A stretch of DNA of 64,000 bases from LMUY01 sp964242925 (GTDB lineage Bacteria > Pseudomonadota > Alphaproteobacteria > Acetobacterales > Acetobacteraceae): positions 4,741-68,740 of the forward strand of contig CAXTBW010000005.1 in the NCBI GenBank assembly GCA_964242925.1. The letters are read 5' to 3'. A program made the position numbers and the translations under genes. Positions 26,050 to 34,772 of this stretch are shown here, piece by piece (positions within the stretch are counted from its first letter, which is position 1; every line of letters begins with the position of its first letter). The notes under the pieces were generated by a model, which saw nothing but the letters and a program-made list of their open reading frames with translations, was not told where the DNA came from and did no database searches.

Positions 26050-26150
26050 TCATTGCGAGCAGCGCTTGCGGCGCGGCAATCCAGACGTTAGCACCCACAT
26101 GCGCCGCCCTGGATCGCCACGCCGCCAAGCAGCGGCTCGCGATGACGGAA
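26050..26150. repeat. Family C dispersed inverted repeat
   Basis: Left arm GTCATTGCGAGCAGCGCTTG through GGCAATCCAG and right arm CTGGATCGCCACGCCGCCAA through GCGATGACGG are imperfect reverse complements around a short centre. It fills the gap between the MetE-like gene and a convergent acyl-CoA dehydrogenase gene. This pattern differs from the other two repeat families in the window and has one copy here. Confidence 0.75.
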
Positions 26151-26175
26151 CGTATTGTCGGCCGGCTGGCATAGG

Positions 26176-27342
26176 TCAGTACGACTTCGGCTGCCCCAAC
26201 ACCCGCTCAGCAATGTAGCACAGGATCAATTGCGGGCTGACGGGCGCGATACGCGGGATCATCACCTCGCGCAGGTAGCGCTCGACGTGGTACTCGCGCG
26301 CATAGCCCATCCCGCCATGCGTCATCACCGCGGTGGTGCACGCCTTGAATCCGGCCTCCGCGGCCAAATACTTGGCGGCGTTGGCCGCGGCGCCGCACTC
26401 CAGCCCGCGGTCGAACCGGCTGGCCGCGCTCAGCACCATCAGCCGGGCCGCCTCCAACTCCATCCAGCTCTCGGCCAGCGGGTGCTGAATGGCCTGGTTC
26501 TGCCCGATCGGGCGCCCGAACACCACGCGCTCGCGGGCGTAGGCGGCGGCGCGGTCCAGCGCGACCAAGCCGAGCCCGATCGCCTCGGCCGCGATCAGGA
26601 TGCGCTCCGGGTTCAGGCCGTGCAGGATTTGGCGGAACCCGTCGCCCTCGGCGCCGATGCGGTCGGCCTCGGGGATCTCCCAGCCGTCGAAGAACACCTG
26701 GTTGCTGTCCACCGCCTTGCGGCCCATTTTGTCGATCGCGCGCACCTCGACCCGGCTGCGATCGATGCGGGTGTAGAACAGGCTCAGCCCGTCCGTCGGG
26801 CGGCGCACCTCCTCCAGCGGCGTGGTGCGGGCCAGCAGCAGCATCGTCTCGGCCACCTGCGCGGTGCTGATCCACACCTTCTGCCCGTCCACGACATACC
26901 GGTCCCCGCGGCGCACGGCGCGGGTGCGCAGCTTCGTCGTGTCCAGCCCCGTGTTCGGCTCGGTCACCGCGAAACACGCCTTGTCCTGCCCGGCGACCAG
27001 CGGCGGCAACATGCGCGCCTTCTGCCCCGCCGTGCCGAACGCCACCACCGGTTGCAGGCCGAAGATGTTCATGTGCACCGCCGAGGCGCCCGACATGCCG
27101 GCGCCCGACTGGCTGATCGCCTGCATCATGATCGCCGCCTCGGTGATCCCCAGGCCGCTGCCGCCATACTGCTCCGGCATGCAGATGCCCAGCCAGCCGC
27201 CCTCGGCCAGCGCGGCGTGCAGCTCGTGCGGGAAGCGGCCGTCATGGTCGCGCTCCAGCCAATACGCCGCGTCGAAGGCGGCGCAGACGTGCGCCACGCC
27301 CTGCTGCACCGCAAGCTGGGCCTCGTTCAGTTCGAAATCCAT
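26176..27342 (-). CDS. Acyl-CoA dehydrogenase family protein lacking the C-terminal EGT motif
   Basis: A 388-residue member of the acyl-CoA dehydrogenase family. Seen: GGWLGICMPEQYGGSGLG near residue 50, FAVTEPNTGLDTTKL near residue 125, DGQKVWIST, RVVFGRPIGQNQAIQHPLAES near residue 260 and GGMGYAREYHVERYLREVM near residue 350. The usual YEGTxEIQ with the catalytic Glu is replaced by IAPVSPQLILCYIAE. The base may come from another position, as in isovaleryl- and long-chain enzymes. A GGAGGCGAC ribosome-binding site precedes the ATG. Monocistronic; divergent from the liv operon. Confidence 0.88.
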   Translation of the reverse strand: MDFELNEAQLAVQQGVAHVCAAFDAAYWLERDHDGRFPHELHAALAEGGWLGICMPEQYGGSGLGITEAAIMMQAISQSGAGMSGASAVHMNIFGLQPVVAFGTAGQKARMLPPLVAGQDKACFAVTEPNTGLDTTKLRTRAVRRGDRYVVDGQKVWISTAQVAETMLLLARTTPLEEVRRPTDGLSLFYTRIDRSRVEVRAIDKMGRKAVDSNQVFFDGWEIPEADRIGAEGDGFRQILHGLNPERILIAAEAIGLGLVALDRAAAYARERVVFGRPIGQNQAIQHPLAESWMELEAARLMVLSAASRFDRGLECGAAANAAKYLAAEAGFKACTTAVMTHGGMGYAREYHVERYLREVMIPRIAPVSPQLILCYIAERVLGQPKSY

Positions 27343-27452
27343 GTCGCCTCCGTGTCCGAGATGTAGCCCGCCTTCCCGCGGATCAAGCGGCTTGACCCTG
27401 CCGGGGGCAGCTACGACACTCCGCCGCGAAAAAGACCAGCTAGGGAACGTTG

Positions 27453-28715
27453 ATGCATCGCAGGACTCTGATGGCCGGCTCGGTCATGGCCAGCCTGGCC
27501 GCCCTGCCCGTCATGCTGGGCGGCCGCAGCCGGGCGCAGACGGCGCCGGACGAGATCAAGATCGGCACGGTCTACTCCAGCGCCGGCACCTACGCGGCAA
27601 TCTCGATGCCCGTGTTCAGCGGCGAGAAGCTCTGGGTCGACCAAATGAACGCCCAGGGCGGCGTCATGGTGAAGCCCTGGGGCAAGAAGGTCCGCATCCG
27701 CCTGATCGCGTACGACGACCAGAGCTCCCCGGCGACGTCCACCACGCTGATCAACCAGCTCATCTCGCAGGACAAGGTGGATGTGCTGATCAGCAACTCC
27801 GGATCGGTCCTGGCCGCCGCGGCGATGCCGGTGGCGCGCGACAACAAGGTGCTGCTGTTCAACCCGAGCGGCTCGGGGCTCAGCCTGTTTTCCGCCGACA
27901 ACCCCTACATGGTGCTGACCACCACGCCGTTCTCCGACGAGTGGCCGCGCTACGTGGCGGACTTTCTGGTCAAGGAGGGCCCCTCGCACGGCATCAAGCG
28001 CGTGGCCATGATCTACGCCACCAACGAGTACACGGGCACGCTGGCCAACGCGTTCCGCCGCATGCTGAAGGGCTCGCCGCTGGAGTTCGTCTACGACCAG
28101 GGAGTGCCGACCGCCACCTCCAACTACACCGTGCTGATCAACAACATCGCCGCCGCCAAGCCGGACGCGGTGATCGCGCTCGGCTACCCGAACAACGACA
28201 TCGCGTTCCTGCGCAACCTCGGCGACAGCGGCGTCACCTTCCCGTGGCGCTTCCAGATCTACCCGGGGCTCGAGGCGGACGAGCTGGCCAAGACCGTCAC
28301 CTACGCGCCGATGGAGCGCGTGTTCACCTTCGCCAGCGCGACCGACGTGGCCTACAAGCCGACGTTCGGCATGACCACCGCGCAGTTCCACGAGGCCTGG
28401 GACAAGATGTACACCGGCGGCAAGGTCGAGTTCGGCTTCAACGCCATCGCCGGCTACAACACGGGCATCGTCATCCAGCGCGCGCTGGAGACCACCGACA
28501 GCATGGCGCAACTCGACCTCCGCCGCGCGGTGTTCGCGCTGTCCGGCAAGGAGACCACGCTCAACGGCCCGTTCGAGCTGAACGCGATGGGCGCGCAGAT
28601 CGGCTCCGTCACGCCGTGCGGGCAGCTGATGCCGGACGGCCACGGCAAGCTGAAGATGAACGTGGTGTGGCCGCCGAACGTCGCCACCGCGGCGCCCGTC
28701 TACGGGGCCGGCTGA
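27453..28715 (+). CDS. Branched-chain amino-acid type ABC transporter substrate-binding protein (LivJ-like)
   Basis: A 420-residue periplasmic-binding protein of the LivJ type. The N-terminus MHRRTLMAGSVMASLAALPV has a twin-arginine-like start and probably ends near SRA-QT. The mature part begins DEIKIGTVYSSAGTYAAIS and carries AYDDQSSPATSTTLINQLIS and NSGSVLAAAAMPVARDNKV, typical of the class. Ligands in this class include branched-chain and aromatic amino acids, amides, urea and aromatic acids. A TTG directly before the ATG is not needed as start. First gene of a five-gene operon with two permeases and two ATPases. Confidence 0.92.
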   Translation: MHRRTLMAGSVMASLAALPVMLGGRSRAQTAPDEIKIGTVYSSAGTYAAISMPVFSGEKLWVDQMNAQGGVMVKPWGKKVRIRLIAYDDQSSPATSTTLINQLISQDKVDVLISNSGSVLAAAAMPVARDNKVLLFNPSGSGLSLFSADNPYMVLTTTPFSDEWPRYVADFLVKEGPSHGIKRVAMIYATNEYTGTLANAFRRMLKGSPLEFVYDQGVPTATSNYTVLINNIAAAKPDAVIALGYPNNDIAFLRNLGDSGVTFPWRFQIYPGLEADELAKTVTYAPMERVFTFASATDVAYKPTFGMTTAQFHEAWDKMYTGGKVEFGFNAIAGYNTGIVIQRALETTDSMAQLDLRRAVFALSGKETTLNGPFELNAMGAQIGSVTPCGQLMPDGHGKLKMNVVWPPNVATAAPVYGAG

Positions 28716-28730
28716 CCCGCGACACGTCCG

Positions 28731-29606
28731 ATGCTGGTCAATGCGATCCTGGCCGGGCTGGTGTTCGGCCTGTACTTCACGCTGGTCGGCCTTGGCCTGA
28801 ACCTGGTGTTCGGCGTTATGCGCATCGTCAACCTGGCGCATGGCGACGTGCTGATGCTGGGCGCGTTCGCCGCGGTGAGCCTGTTCGGCGCGATGGGGCT
28901 CAGCCCGCTGGCGGCGGCGCCGCTGGTGGTGGTGGCGTTCTTCCTGCTCGGGCTGCCGTTCTACTACCTCGTGGTGCCGCGCCTGCTGGCCGCGCGCGAC
29001 TCGGAGATGCTGTCGATCATCCTGTTCTTCGGCATCTCGCAGATCGTCGAGGCGATCGCGACCGTCGTGTTCGGCGCCAACGAACGCTCGATCCCCGGCC
29101 GCGCGCTGGCTGTGGGGCCGGTTAGCCTGTTGGGCGGCACGGTGCCCAAGGCGTGGGTGTATAGCGCAGCGGTCAGCTTGGCCGCGGTGCTGGCGATCTT
29201 CCTGTACCTATATCGCACCAAGCTCGGGCGGCTGACCCGGGCGGTGATGGTGAACCGCGACGAGGCGCTGGCGACTGGCATCGACGTGCACCGGGTCAGC
29301 GCGATCGCGTTCGGCATCGGGCTCGCCTTGGCCGGGCTGGCGGGTGTGTTCGCGCCGTTCATGCTGGGCTCGGTCAAAACGTCGATCGGGGTGGATTTGA
29401 ACATCACCGCGTTCGCCGTGATCGTGGTCGGCACGTTGGGCAACCCGCTTGGCACCGTGCTGGGCGGGCTGGTGTACGGCGTGTCATTGATGCTGATGCA
29501 GACCTACCTCAGCTCGTGGGCGAACCTGCTGCCGAACGTGCTGCTGATCGGCGTGCTGCTGGTGCGGCCGACCGGGCTGCTGGGGCGCCGGGTGCGGCTT
29601 GCCTAG
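28731..29606 (+). CDS. livH: Branched-chain amino-acid type ABC permease (LivH-like)
   Basis: A 291-residue inner-membrane permease with about eight hydrophobic segments. Seen: LVFGLYFTLVGLGLNLVFGVMRIVNLAHGDVLMLGAF is the characteristic N-terminal region, quoted here as the segments GLGLNLVFGVMRIVN and LAHGDVLMLGAF; the cytoplasmic loop AVMVNRDEALATGIDV near residue 170 is the EAA-like ATPase contact. Pairs with the next gene to form the pore. It starts 15 bases after the binding-protein stop. Confidence 0.93.
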   Translation: MLVNAILAGLVFGLYFTLVGLGLNLVFGVMRIVNLAHGDVLMLGAFAAVSLFGAMGLSPLAAAPLVVVAFFLLGLPFYYLVVPRLLAARDSEMLSIILFFGISQIVEAIATVVFGANERSIPGRALAVGPVSLLGGTVPKAWVYSAAVSLAAVLAIFLYLYRTKLGRLTRAVMVNRDEALATGIDVHRVSAIAFGIGLALAGLAGVFAPFMLGSVKTSIGVDLNITAFAVIVVGTLGNPLGTVLGGLVYGVSLMLMQTYLSSWANLLPNVLLIGVLLVRPTGLLGRRVRLA

Positions 29607-30525
29607 GGCGCGGTTCTGGCGGGATCTGCTGCTGGTCGCGGCGCCCGTCACGCTGGCGATGGCGTTGGCGCCGCTCGGCTACAGCAACCAGCTGCTGCTG
29701 TTCAACATCGTCATGTTCCTGACCTTGGCGCAGGGGCTGAACATCTCGTACGGCTTCACCGGGTATCTGCCATTCGGCTATGTCGGCTTCTTCGGCACGG
29801 GCGCCTACGGGTTCGCCATCGCCGTCCTGCAGCTGCACTTCCCCCCCGTGTTGGCGCTGGCGGCGGCCGGCGCTGCGTCGGTGGTGCTCGGGCTGATCCT
29901 GACGCCGCTGCTGCGCCTGTCTGGCGCGTACTTCGCCATCGCCAACTTGGCCGCCTCGCAGGCGGTGTATCAGGTGGTGTCCAATCCGGACCTCGAGTGG
30001 CTCACCAAGGGGCCCTACGGCATCACTCTCACCGGGGTCTACGCGCCGCGGGTCAGCTATGGCGCGGCAGTGGCGGTGCTGGCCGCCTCCCTCGTGCTGG
30101 TGGCGCTGCTGCGCAACTCCCGCTTCGGCCTGGCCCTGCAGGCGATTAAGGACGACCCGGTCAGCGCCGCTTCCGCCGGCGTGCCCGTGGTGCGGCTGCG
30201 GACCTTCGCGTGGCTGCTGTCGGCATTGGTCGCCGGGCTGATCGGCGGCTGCTACGCCTGGGTGGTCGGCACGTTCTATCCAGAGAGCGTGTTCGACCTG
30301 GGCATCAGCATCTTCGCGGTCGTGTTCACGCTGTTCGGCGGCTCGGCCACACTGGTCGGCCCGGTCGTGGGCGTCGCCATTCTCTACGGCGTCTACAACG
30401 CCATCGGCATCAGCGTGCCGCAGTATTTCCAGGTCACCTACGGCACGCTCATCGTGGTGCTGGTGCTATTCCTGCCCAACGGCCTGGTCTCGCTGCTGAC
30501 CCGCAGGGGCATCCGTGTCCCCTGA
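29599..30525 (+). CDS. livM: Branched-chain amino-acid type ABC permease (LivM-like)
   Basis: A 308-residue permease with eight to nine membrane segments. Seen: LAQGLNISYGFTGYLPFGYVG near residue 45, which is the LivM equivalent of the conserved N-terminal region (given in parts: LAQGLNISYGFTG, LPFGYVGFFG), and AIKDDPVSAASAGVPV near residue 185, the ATPase-contact loop. The start is TTG overlapping the livH stop by eight bases; the next ATG lies inside the first membrane helix, so TTG is preferred. Followed by an overlapping livG. Confidence 0.92.
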   Translation: MPRARFWRDLLLVAAPVTLAMALAPLGYSNQLLLFNIVMFLTLAQGLNISYGFTGYLPFGYVGFFGTGAYGFAIAVLQLHFPPVLALAAAGAASVVLGLILTPLLRLSGAYFAIANLAASQAVYQVVSNPDLEWLTKGPYGITLTGVYAPRVSYGAAVAVLAASLVLVALLRNSRFGLALQAIKDDPVSAASAGVPVVRLRTFAWLLSALVAGLIGGCYAWVVGTFYPESVFDLGISIFAVVFTLFGGSATLVGPVVGVAILYGVYNAIGISVPQYFQVTYGTLIVVLVLFLPNGLVSLLTRRGIRVP

Positions 30526-31261
30526 ATCGTTACAAAAGCCCATCCTCGCCGTCACCGGCCTGGTGAAGCGGTTCGGCGCCTTCGCGGCGCTCGACGGCGT
30601 CAGCTTCGACCTGCGGCCCGGCGAGGTGCTGGGCCTGGTCGGCCCGAACGGGTCGGGCAAGACCACCTGCGTGAACGTCATCTCCGGCCTGTATGCGCCC
30701 GACGGCGGCGCGGTGACGTTCCAGGGCGCCGACCTGGGCGCCGTGGCGTCGCACCGGCGCGCCCATGCCGGTATCAATCGCACGTTCCAGTCGCCGCACC
30801 CGTTCGCCTCGCTGACCGTGACGGAGAACGTCGAGGTGGCCGCGGCCTATGGCGGCGCTGGCCGGCCGGTGGACCTCGCGGCCCTGCTCGCCTCGCTGCA
30901 GCTGGACCGGATCGCGCACCGCCCGGCGTTCGAGCTGAACAGCGCGCAGCAGAAGGCGCTGGACCTGGCCCGCGCGCTGGCCACGTCGCCCAGCTTGCTG
31001 CTGGTGGACGAGTTGGCCGCCGGGCTGAACCCGGCCGAACTGTCCCGCATGGGCGACCGGCTGCGCGCGCTGGCCGCCGAGGGCATGGCGCTGCTGGTGA
31101 TCGAGCACCTGATGGGCTTCATCGAGCGCGTGACCGACCGCGTGGTGGTGATGAACGCGGGCAAGAACATCTTCGCGGGCCGCATGAGCCAGGCGATGCA
31201 TGACCCCACGGTGGTGCAGGTCTACCTGGGCGGCCCGATGCCGGAGAAGCCGGATGCGTGA
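30515..31261 (+). CDS. livG: Branched-chain amino-acid type ABC ATP-binding protein (LivG-like)
   Basis: A 248-residue ABC ATPase. Walker A is GPNGSGKTT near residue 43; the signature region reads LNSAQQKALDLARAL, a degenerate LSGGQ as in many LivG proteins; Walker B is LLLVDELAAGLNP; the H-loop is LVIEHLMGF. The start is GTG at 30515, overlapping livM by 11 bases. With LivF it powers the transporter from the cytoplasmic face. Confidence 0.92.
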   Translation: MSPESLQKPILAVTGLVKRFGAFAALDGVSFDLRPGEVLGLVGPNGSGKTTCVNVISGLYAPDGGAVTFQGADLGAVASHRRAHAGINRTFQSPHPFASLTVTENVEVAAAYGGAGRPVDLAALLASLQLDRIAHRPAFELNSAQQKALDLARALATSPSLLLVDELAAGLNPAELSRMGDRLRALAAEGMALLVIEHLMGFIERVTDRVVVMNAGKNIFAGRMSQAMHDPTVVQVYLGGPMPEKPDA

Positions 31262-31964
31262 GCTGTTGGAAGCAACGGGGATCGAGTCCGGCTACGGCCG
31301 CGTTCAGGTGCTGTGGGGCGCTGGCCTGCGCGTGCACCCGGGCGAGAGCGTCGTGCTGCTGGGCGCCAACGGCGCGGGCAAGACCACGCTGCTGAAGGTG
31401 CTGCTTGGCCTGATGCCGGCCTGGGGCGGCCGCATCGCGCTCGACGGCGCCGACGTGACCCGGCTGCGCACCGACCGCCGGGTTCGCCAAGGCGTCGCCT
31501 ACATGTCGGAGCTTGCCGTGTTCCCCGGCCTGTCGATCGACGAGAACATGCGCATTGGCGGCCAGTTCGCCCCCGCCGCCGCGTTGCGCGCCCGCATGGA
31601 GGAGCTTTACGCGACCTTCCCCGACCTGGCCCGCCGCCGCGGCGCCGCGGCCAGCAGCCTGTCGGGCGGCCAACGCAAGATGCTGGGCATCGCCAAGGCG
31701 CTGTCCGGCTCCCCCCGCCTGCTGGTGATGGACGAGCCTAGCGCCGGGCTGTCGCCGCTGTTCGTGTCCGAAGTGCTGGCGGTGCTCGGCCGGTTCCGCG
31801 GCACGGGGCTGGCATTGCTGATCGCCGAGCAGAACGTCGCGTTCCTGGATTTAGCCGACCGCGTCTACACGCTGGAAGGCGGCCGCATCGGCTTCGAGGG
31901 CGCCGTCGCCGCCCTGCACGCGGACGACGCCTTGCGCCGCGCATATTTCGGCCTGGAGGGCTGA
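31254..31964 (+). CDS. livF: Branched-chain amino-acid type ABC ATP-binding protein (LivF-like)
   Basis: A 236-residue ABC ATPase. Walker A is GANGAGKTT near residue 38, signature SLSGGQRKMLGIAKAL near residue 138, Walker B LLVMDEPSAGLSP, and LIAEQNVAF as the H-loop region in the form usual for LivF. The start overlaps the livG stop by eight bases; no better site lies upstream. Last gene of the operon, followed by a family B inverted repeat. Confidence 0.92.
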   Translation: MRELLEATGIESGYGRVQVLWGAGLRVHPGESVVLLGANGAGKTTLLKVLLGLMPAWGGRIALDGADVTRLRTDRRVRQGVAYMSELAVFPGLSIDENMRIGGQFAPAAALRARMEELYATFPDLARRRGAAASSLSGGQRKMLGIAKALSGSPRLLVMDEPSAGLSPLFVSEVLAVLGRFRGTGLALLIAEQNVAFLDLADRVYTLEGGRIGFEGAVAALHADDALRRAYFGLEG

Positions 31965-31980
31965 CGACCCTCCACCCCCA

Positions 31981-32107
31981 CCGTCATGCCAGGCCTTGAG
32001 CCTGGCATCCACGGTATCCGAACGCGCCGGCCGACACGTGGGCGCTGAACGGGCGCGACGTTGCCAGCCGCACCCCGTGGATACCAGGGTCAAGCTCTGG
32101 CATGACG
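31981..32107. repeat. Family B dispersed inverted repeat
   Basis: Left arm CCGTCATGCCAGGCCTTGAG with CCTGGCATCCACGG (31981-32014) and right arm CCGTGGATACCAGGGTCAAG with CTCTGGCATGACG (32075-32107) are imperfect reverse complements around about 60 bases. It lies between two convergent operons and may end or protect both transcripts. Confidence 0.85.
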
Positions 32108-32114
32108 ATGTGGG

Positions 32115-33698
32115 TCACCCCTTCTTCACGCCGTAGAACTGCGGGAAGCCATCCGGGACTCCCGTGATGTTCTTCCGGAATGCGGTCGGCTGATAGTACA
32201 TCCCCATCGGCACATACGGCACGTCCTGCATGGCTTGCAGCTGCAGCGCCCGAGCCACCGACTGCTGCGCCGCCAAATCCGGCGCATCGAACCACGACAG
32301 CCGCAGCGCCTCCGTCTTCGGCAGGTCCGGCCAACCAAACCACGCCTTGGCGCCGTTCGCCCGGATCGCGAGATGCGCCGCCGGGCTGACGTTGTTGGTG
32401 CCGCCGAGGAAGGTGAAGAAGATATTCCACCCGCCCTTCTCCGGCGTCTCCCGGCTCGCCCGGCGCTGCACCACCGTCCCCCAGTCCAGCGATTGGTAAT
32501 CCACGTTGAACCCGATCCGCTTGAGCATATCGCCCGCGACCTGCGCCATCGCGTTGATGGTCGGGAAGTCGGACGCGGCCAGGACCACGATCCGCTCGCC
32601 CTTGTAGCCGGCCGCTTCCAGCGCTCGCTTCAGCGCGGCCGCGTTGTCGTTGCCGCGCATCACCTCCAGCCCGGCGTCGCTGGCCAGCGGCGTGTCGTTC
32701 GCGAAAATCCCGTTCGGCACCTTGATCAGCGACGGGTCGGCGCCGGCCACCGCCGCCATGGTGTCCTGCTGGTTCACCGCGGACAGCACCACCCGCCGGA
32801 TCGCCGCGTTGTCGAACGGCGGGAACAGCTGGTTGAACCGCATGCAGCCCATCTCGCCCGTGGTGTCTTTCACCACCACGGTCAGGTCCCGGTTGCGCTT
32901 CAACTGCGCGACCAGGTCGATGACTGGGTTCTCCCACCAGTCGACCTCGCCCTGCCCCAGCGCGGCGGCGGAGGTCGCCGGGTCGGGGACGACGGTCCAG
33001 ACCACGCGGTCGACATGCGCGATCTTGGGGCCGGAGGTGTAGCTGGGCACGCCGTCCGGCCGGGGCGCGTAGCCCTCGAACTTGCGATACACCACGCGTG
33101 AACCGGACACCCGCTCGTCGGCGACGAAGCGGAACGGTCCGCTGCCGACCATCTCGGTGACCTGCGTGTACGGGTCGGTCTTGGCCAACCGCTCCGGCAT
33201 GATCGCGGCCATGTTGCTGGCGTTGGCGAGCGCGTCCGGCAGCAGGGCGAACGGCTTGTTGAGGCGGAACCGAAGCATCGTGTCGGACGGCGCCGAGACC
33301 TCGTCGACTGCCGCGAACAGCGCCCCGCCGAACGAGTCGCGCTTGCTCCAGCGCTGCAGGCTGGCCACGGCGTCGCGCGCCAACACCGGCGAACCGTCGT
33401 GGAATTTAAGCCCGTCGCGCAACGTCACTTCCCACAGCTTGCCATCGGCGGAGGTCGTGGCGCCGGCCGCCATCTGCGGCTTGGGCGAAAAGTTCGCGTC
33501 CACGCCGTACAGCGTGTCGAACACCATGTGACCATGGTGGCGGCTGACGTCGGAGGTGGACCAGATCGGGTCCAGGTTCGCCAGGTCCGCCTGCGGGATG
33601 AAGGTCAGCGTGGATTGCGCCTGCGACCGGCCGATGCGCGGCGCGGCGAGCGTGGCGGCGCCGGCCAGCGCCGACGACAGGACGGTGCGGCGTTTCAT
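32115..33698 (-). CDS. ABC transporter substrate-binding protein, family 5 (peptide/nickel type), orphan
   Basis: A 527-residue solute-binding protein with a twin-arginine-like signal (MKRRTVLSSALAGAATLAAP, cleavage probably after SQA). Mature features: FIPQADLANLDPIW, LRDGLKFHDGSPVLARDAVAS near residue 100, VGSGPFRFVADERVSGSRV. Highly similar in layout to the protein at 22165, pointing to a paralogous pair. No Dpp/Opp-type permease or ATPase occurs in the operon, whose only transporter is of the polyamine class. The start overlaps the upstream dehydrogenase stop as ATGA, so it is the last gene of a long operon. Confidence 0.88.
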   Translation of the reverse strand: MKRRTVLSSALAGAATLAAPRIGRSQAQSTLTFIPQADLANLDPIWSTSDVSRHHGHMVFDTLYGVDANFSPKPQMAAGATTSADGKLWEVTLRDGLKFHDGSPVLARDAVASLQRWSKRDSFGGALFAAVDEVSAPSDTMLRFRLNKPFALLPDALANASNMAAIMPERLAKTDPYTQVTEMVGSGPFRFVADERVSGSRVVYRKFEGYAPRPDGVPSYTSGPKIAHVDRVVWTVVPDPATSAAALGQGEVDWWENPVIDLVAQLKRNRDLTVVVKDTTGEMGCMRFNQLFPPFDNAAIRRVVLSAVNQQDTMAAVAGADPSLIKVPNGIFANDTPLASDAGLEVMRGNDNAAALKRALEAAGYKGERIVVLAASDFPTINAMAQVAGDMLKRIGFNVDYQSLDWGTVVQRRASRETPEKGGWNIFFTFLGGTNNVSPAAHLAIRANGAKAWFGWPDLPKTEALRLSWFDAPDLAAQQSVARALQLQAMQDVPYVPMGMYYQPTAFRKNITGVPDGFPQFYGVKKG

Positions 33699-34771
33699 GC
33701 TGGTTCCCCCATCAGCCATGCCGCGCCCGAGGCGTCGGCGATCCCGCGGATCTTCGCCAGCAGCTTCGGCCCGACCGGGACGCCCTCGCGACGGCGGCGC
33801 GCCGCGTTGGCCCGCTCCGGGTCGCCCGCCACCTGCACCGGGCGCGTCGGGTCGATCGGCGGGGTGGCGCGCAGCGCGTCGCAGAAGCCCACGACGTCGG
33901 CGCGGAAATCCGCCTCGTCGCGGAACAGCGACGGGCGCAGCGCCAGGAAGAAGTGGCCGATATCCTGCCCGTGCGGCTGCTTCATGTGCATCGGGCTGGT
34001 GATGAGAGTGGACCCGGACAGGCACGCGCCCAGGATGTTCACCATCGCGGACAGGCCGTAGCCCTTGTAGCTGCTGCCCTCCGGCGAACCGCCCAGCGGC
34101 GTCATCGTGCCGCCCTTCTCGCTCGCCTCCAGCGGGTCGGTGCTCGGCTGGCCGTCCTTCGTCAGCACCCAGCCGGGCGGGCATTGCAGGCCCTCGTTGG
34201 CCTTGTTGCGGATGCGCCCGGCCGCCACCGTCGTGGTCGCCATATCGAGCAGGAACGGCTCCCCGGGCCGCCCAGGCGCGGCGAACGCCCACGGGTCGGT
34301 GCCCAGCCGCGCCTGCGCGCCGCCGGTGGGCGCCACCTGGATGCCGGACGCGGACGTCGACACCATGCCGATCAGCCCGGCCTGCGCCGCCATCGACGCG
34401 TAGTACCCGCAGGCGCCGAAATGCGCCGAGTTGCGCACCACCACGACGCCGACGCCGATCGCCTGCGCCTTGCCGATCGCCGTCTCCATCGCCAAGCGCG
34501 AGGGCACATGGCCCAGCCCGCCATCCGCGTCCACCAGGGCGGACACGGGGGTGTCCCGCTCCAGCCGGGGCGCCGCGTCCATGCGCAGGCGGCCGTCGCG
34601 GCGACGTTGGTCGTAGACGGTCAGCATCGACATGCCGTGGCTGTCGATGCCGTGCAGGTCGGCCCAGGCCATCACCTCCGCGGTGCGCTGCGCGTGCTCC
34701 GCCGGCATGGACCAGGCGGTCAGGATGGCGGCAATCTGCGCCAGATGCGTGTCGTAGTCGGCGTTCGGCAT
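33695..34771 (-). CDS. Ldh family (malate/lactate/ureidoglycolate dehydrogenase type) oxidoreductase
   Basis: A 358-residue NAD(P)-dependent oxidoreductase of the type 2 malate/L-lactate dehydrogenase family, which does not use the Rossmann fold. Seen: DLHGIDSHGMSML near residue 38 with the conserved SHG, VVVRNSAHFGACGYY near residue 110 (the NSxHFG catalytic His region), PTGGAQARLGTDPWAFAAP near residue 147 and EGSSYKGYGLSAMVNIL near residue 230. Known members oxidise malate, sulfolactate, ureidoglycolate or 2-hydroxy acids, or reduce delta-1-piperideine-2-carboxylate. One base separates it from the FAA-family gene upstream. Confidence 0.88.
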   Translation of the reverse strand: MPNADYDTHLAQIAAILTAWSMPAEHAQRTAEVMAWADLHGIDSHGMSMLTVYDQRRRDGRLRMDAAPRLERDTPVSALVDADGGLGHVPSRLAMETAIGKAQAIGVGVVVVRNSAHFGACGYYASMAAQAGLIGMVSTSASGIQVAPTGGAQARLGTDPWAFAAPGRPGEPFLLDMATTTVAAGRIRNKANEGLQCPPGWVLTKDGQPSTDPLEASEKGGTMTPLGGSPEGSSYKGYGLSAMVNILGACLSGSTLITSPMHMKQPHGQDIGHFFLALRPSLFRDEADFRADVVGFCDALRATPPIDPTRPVQVAGDPERANAARRRREGVPVGPKLLAKIRGIADASGAAWLMGEPA

Positions 34772-34772
34772 C

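Noticed and set aside
27453..31964. The liv operon as unusual because of TTG and GTG starts
   Set aside because: Overlaps and alternative starts are common throughout this window, and all five components have normal motifs and order.
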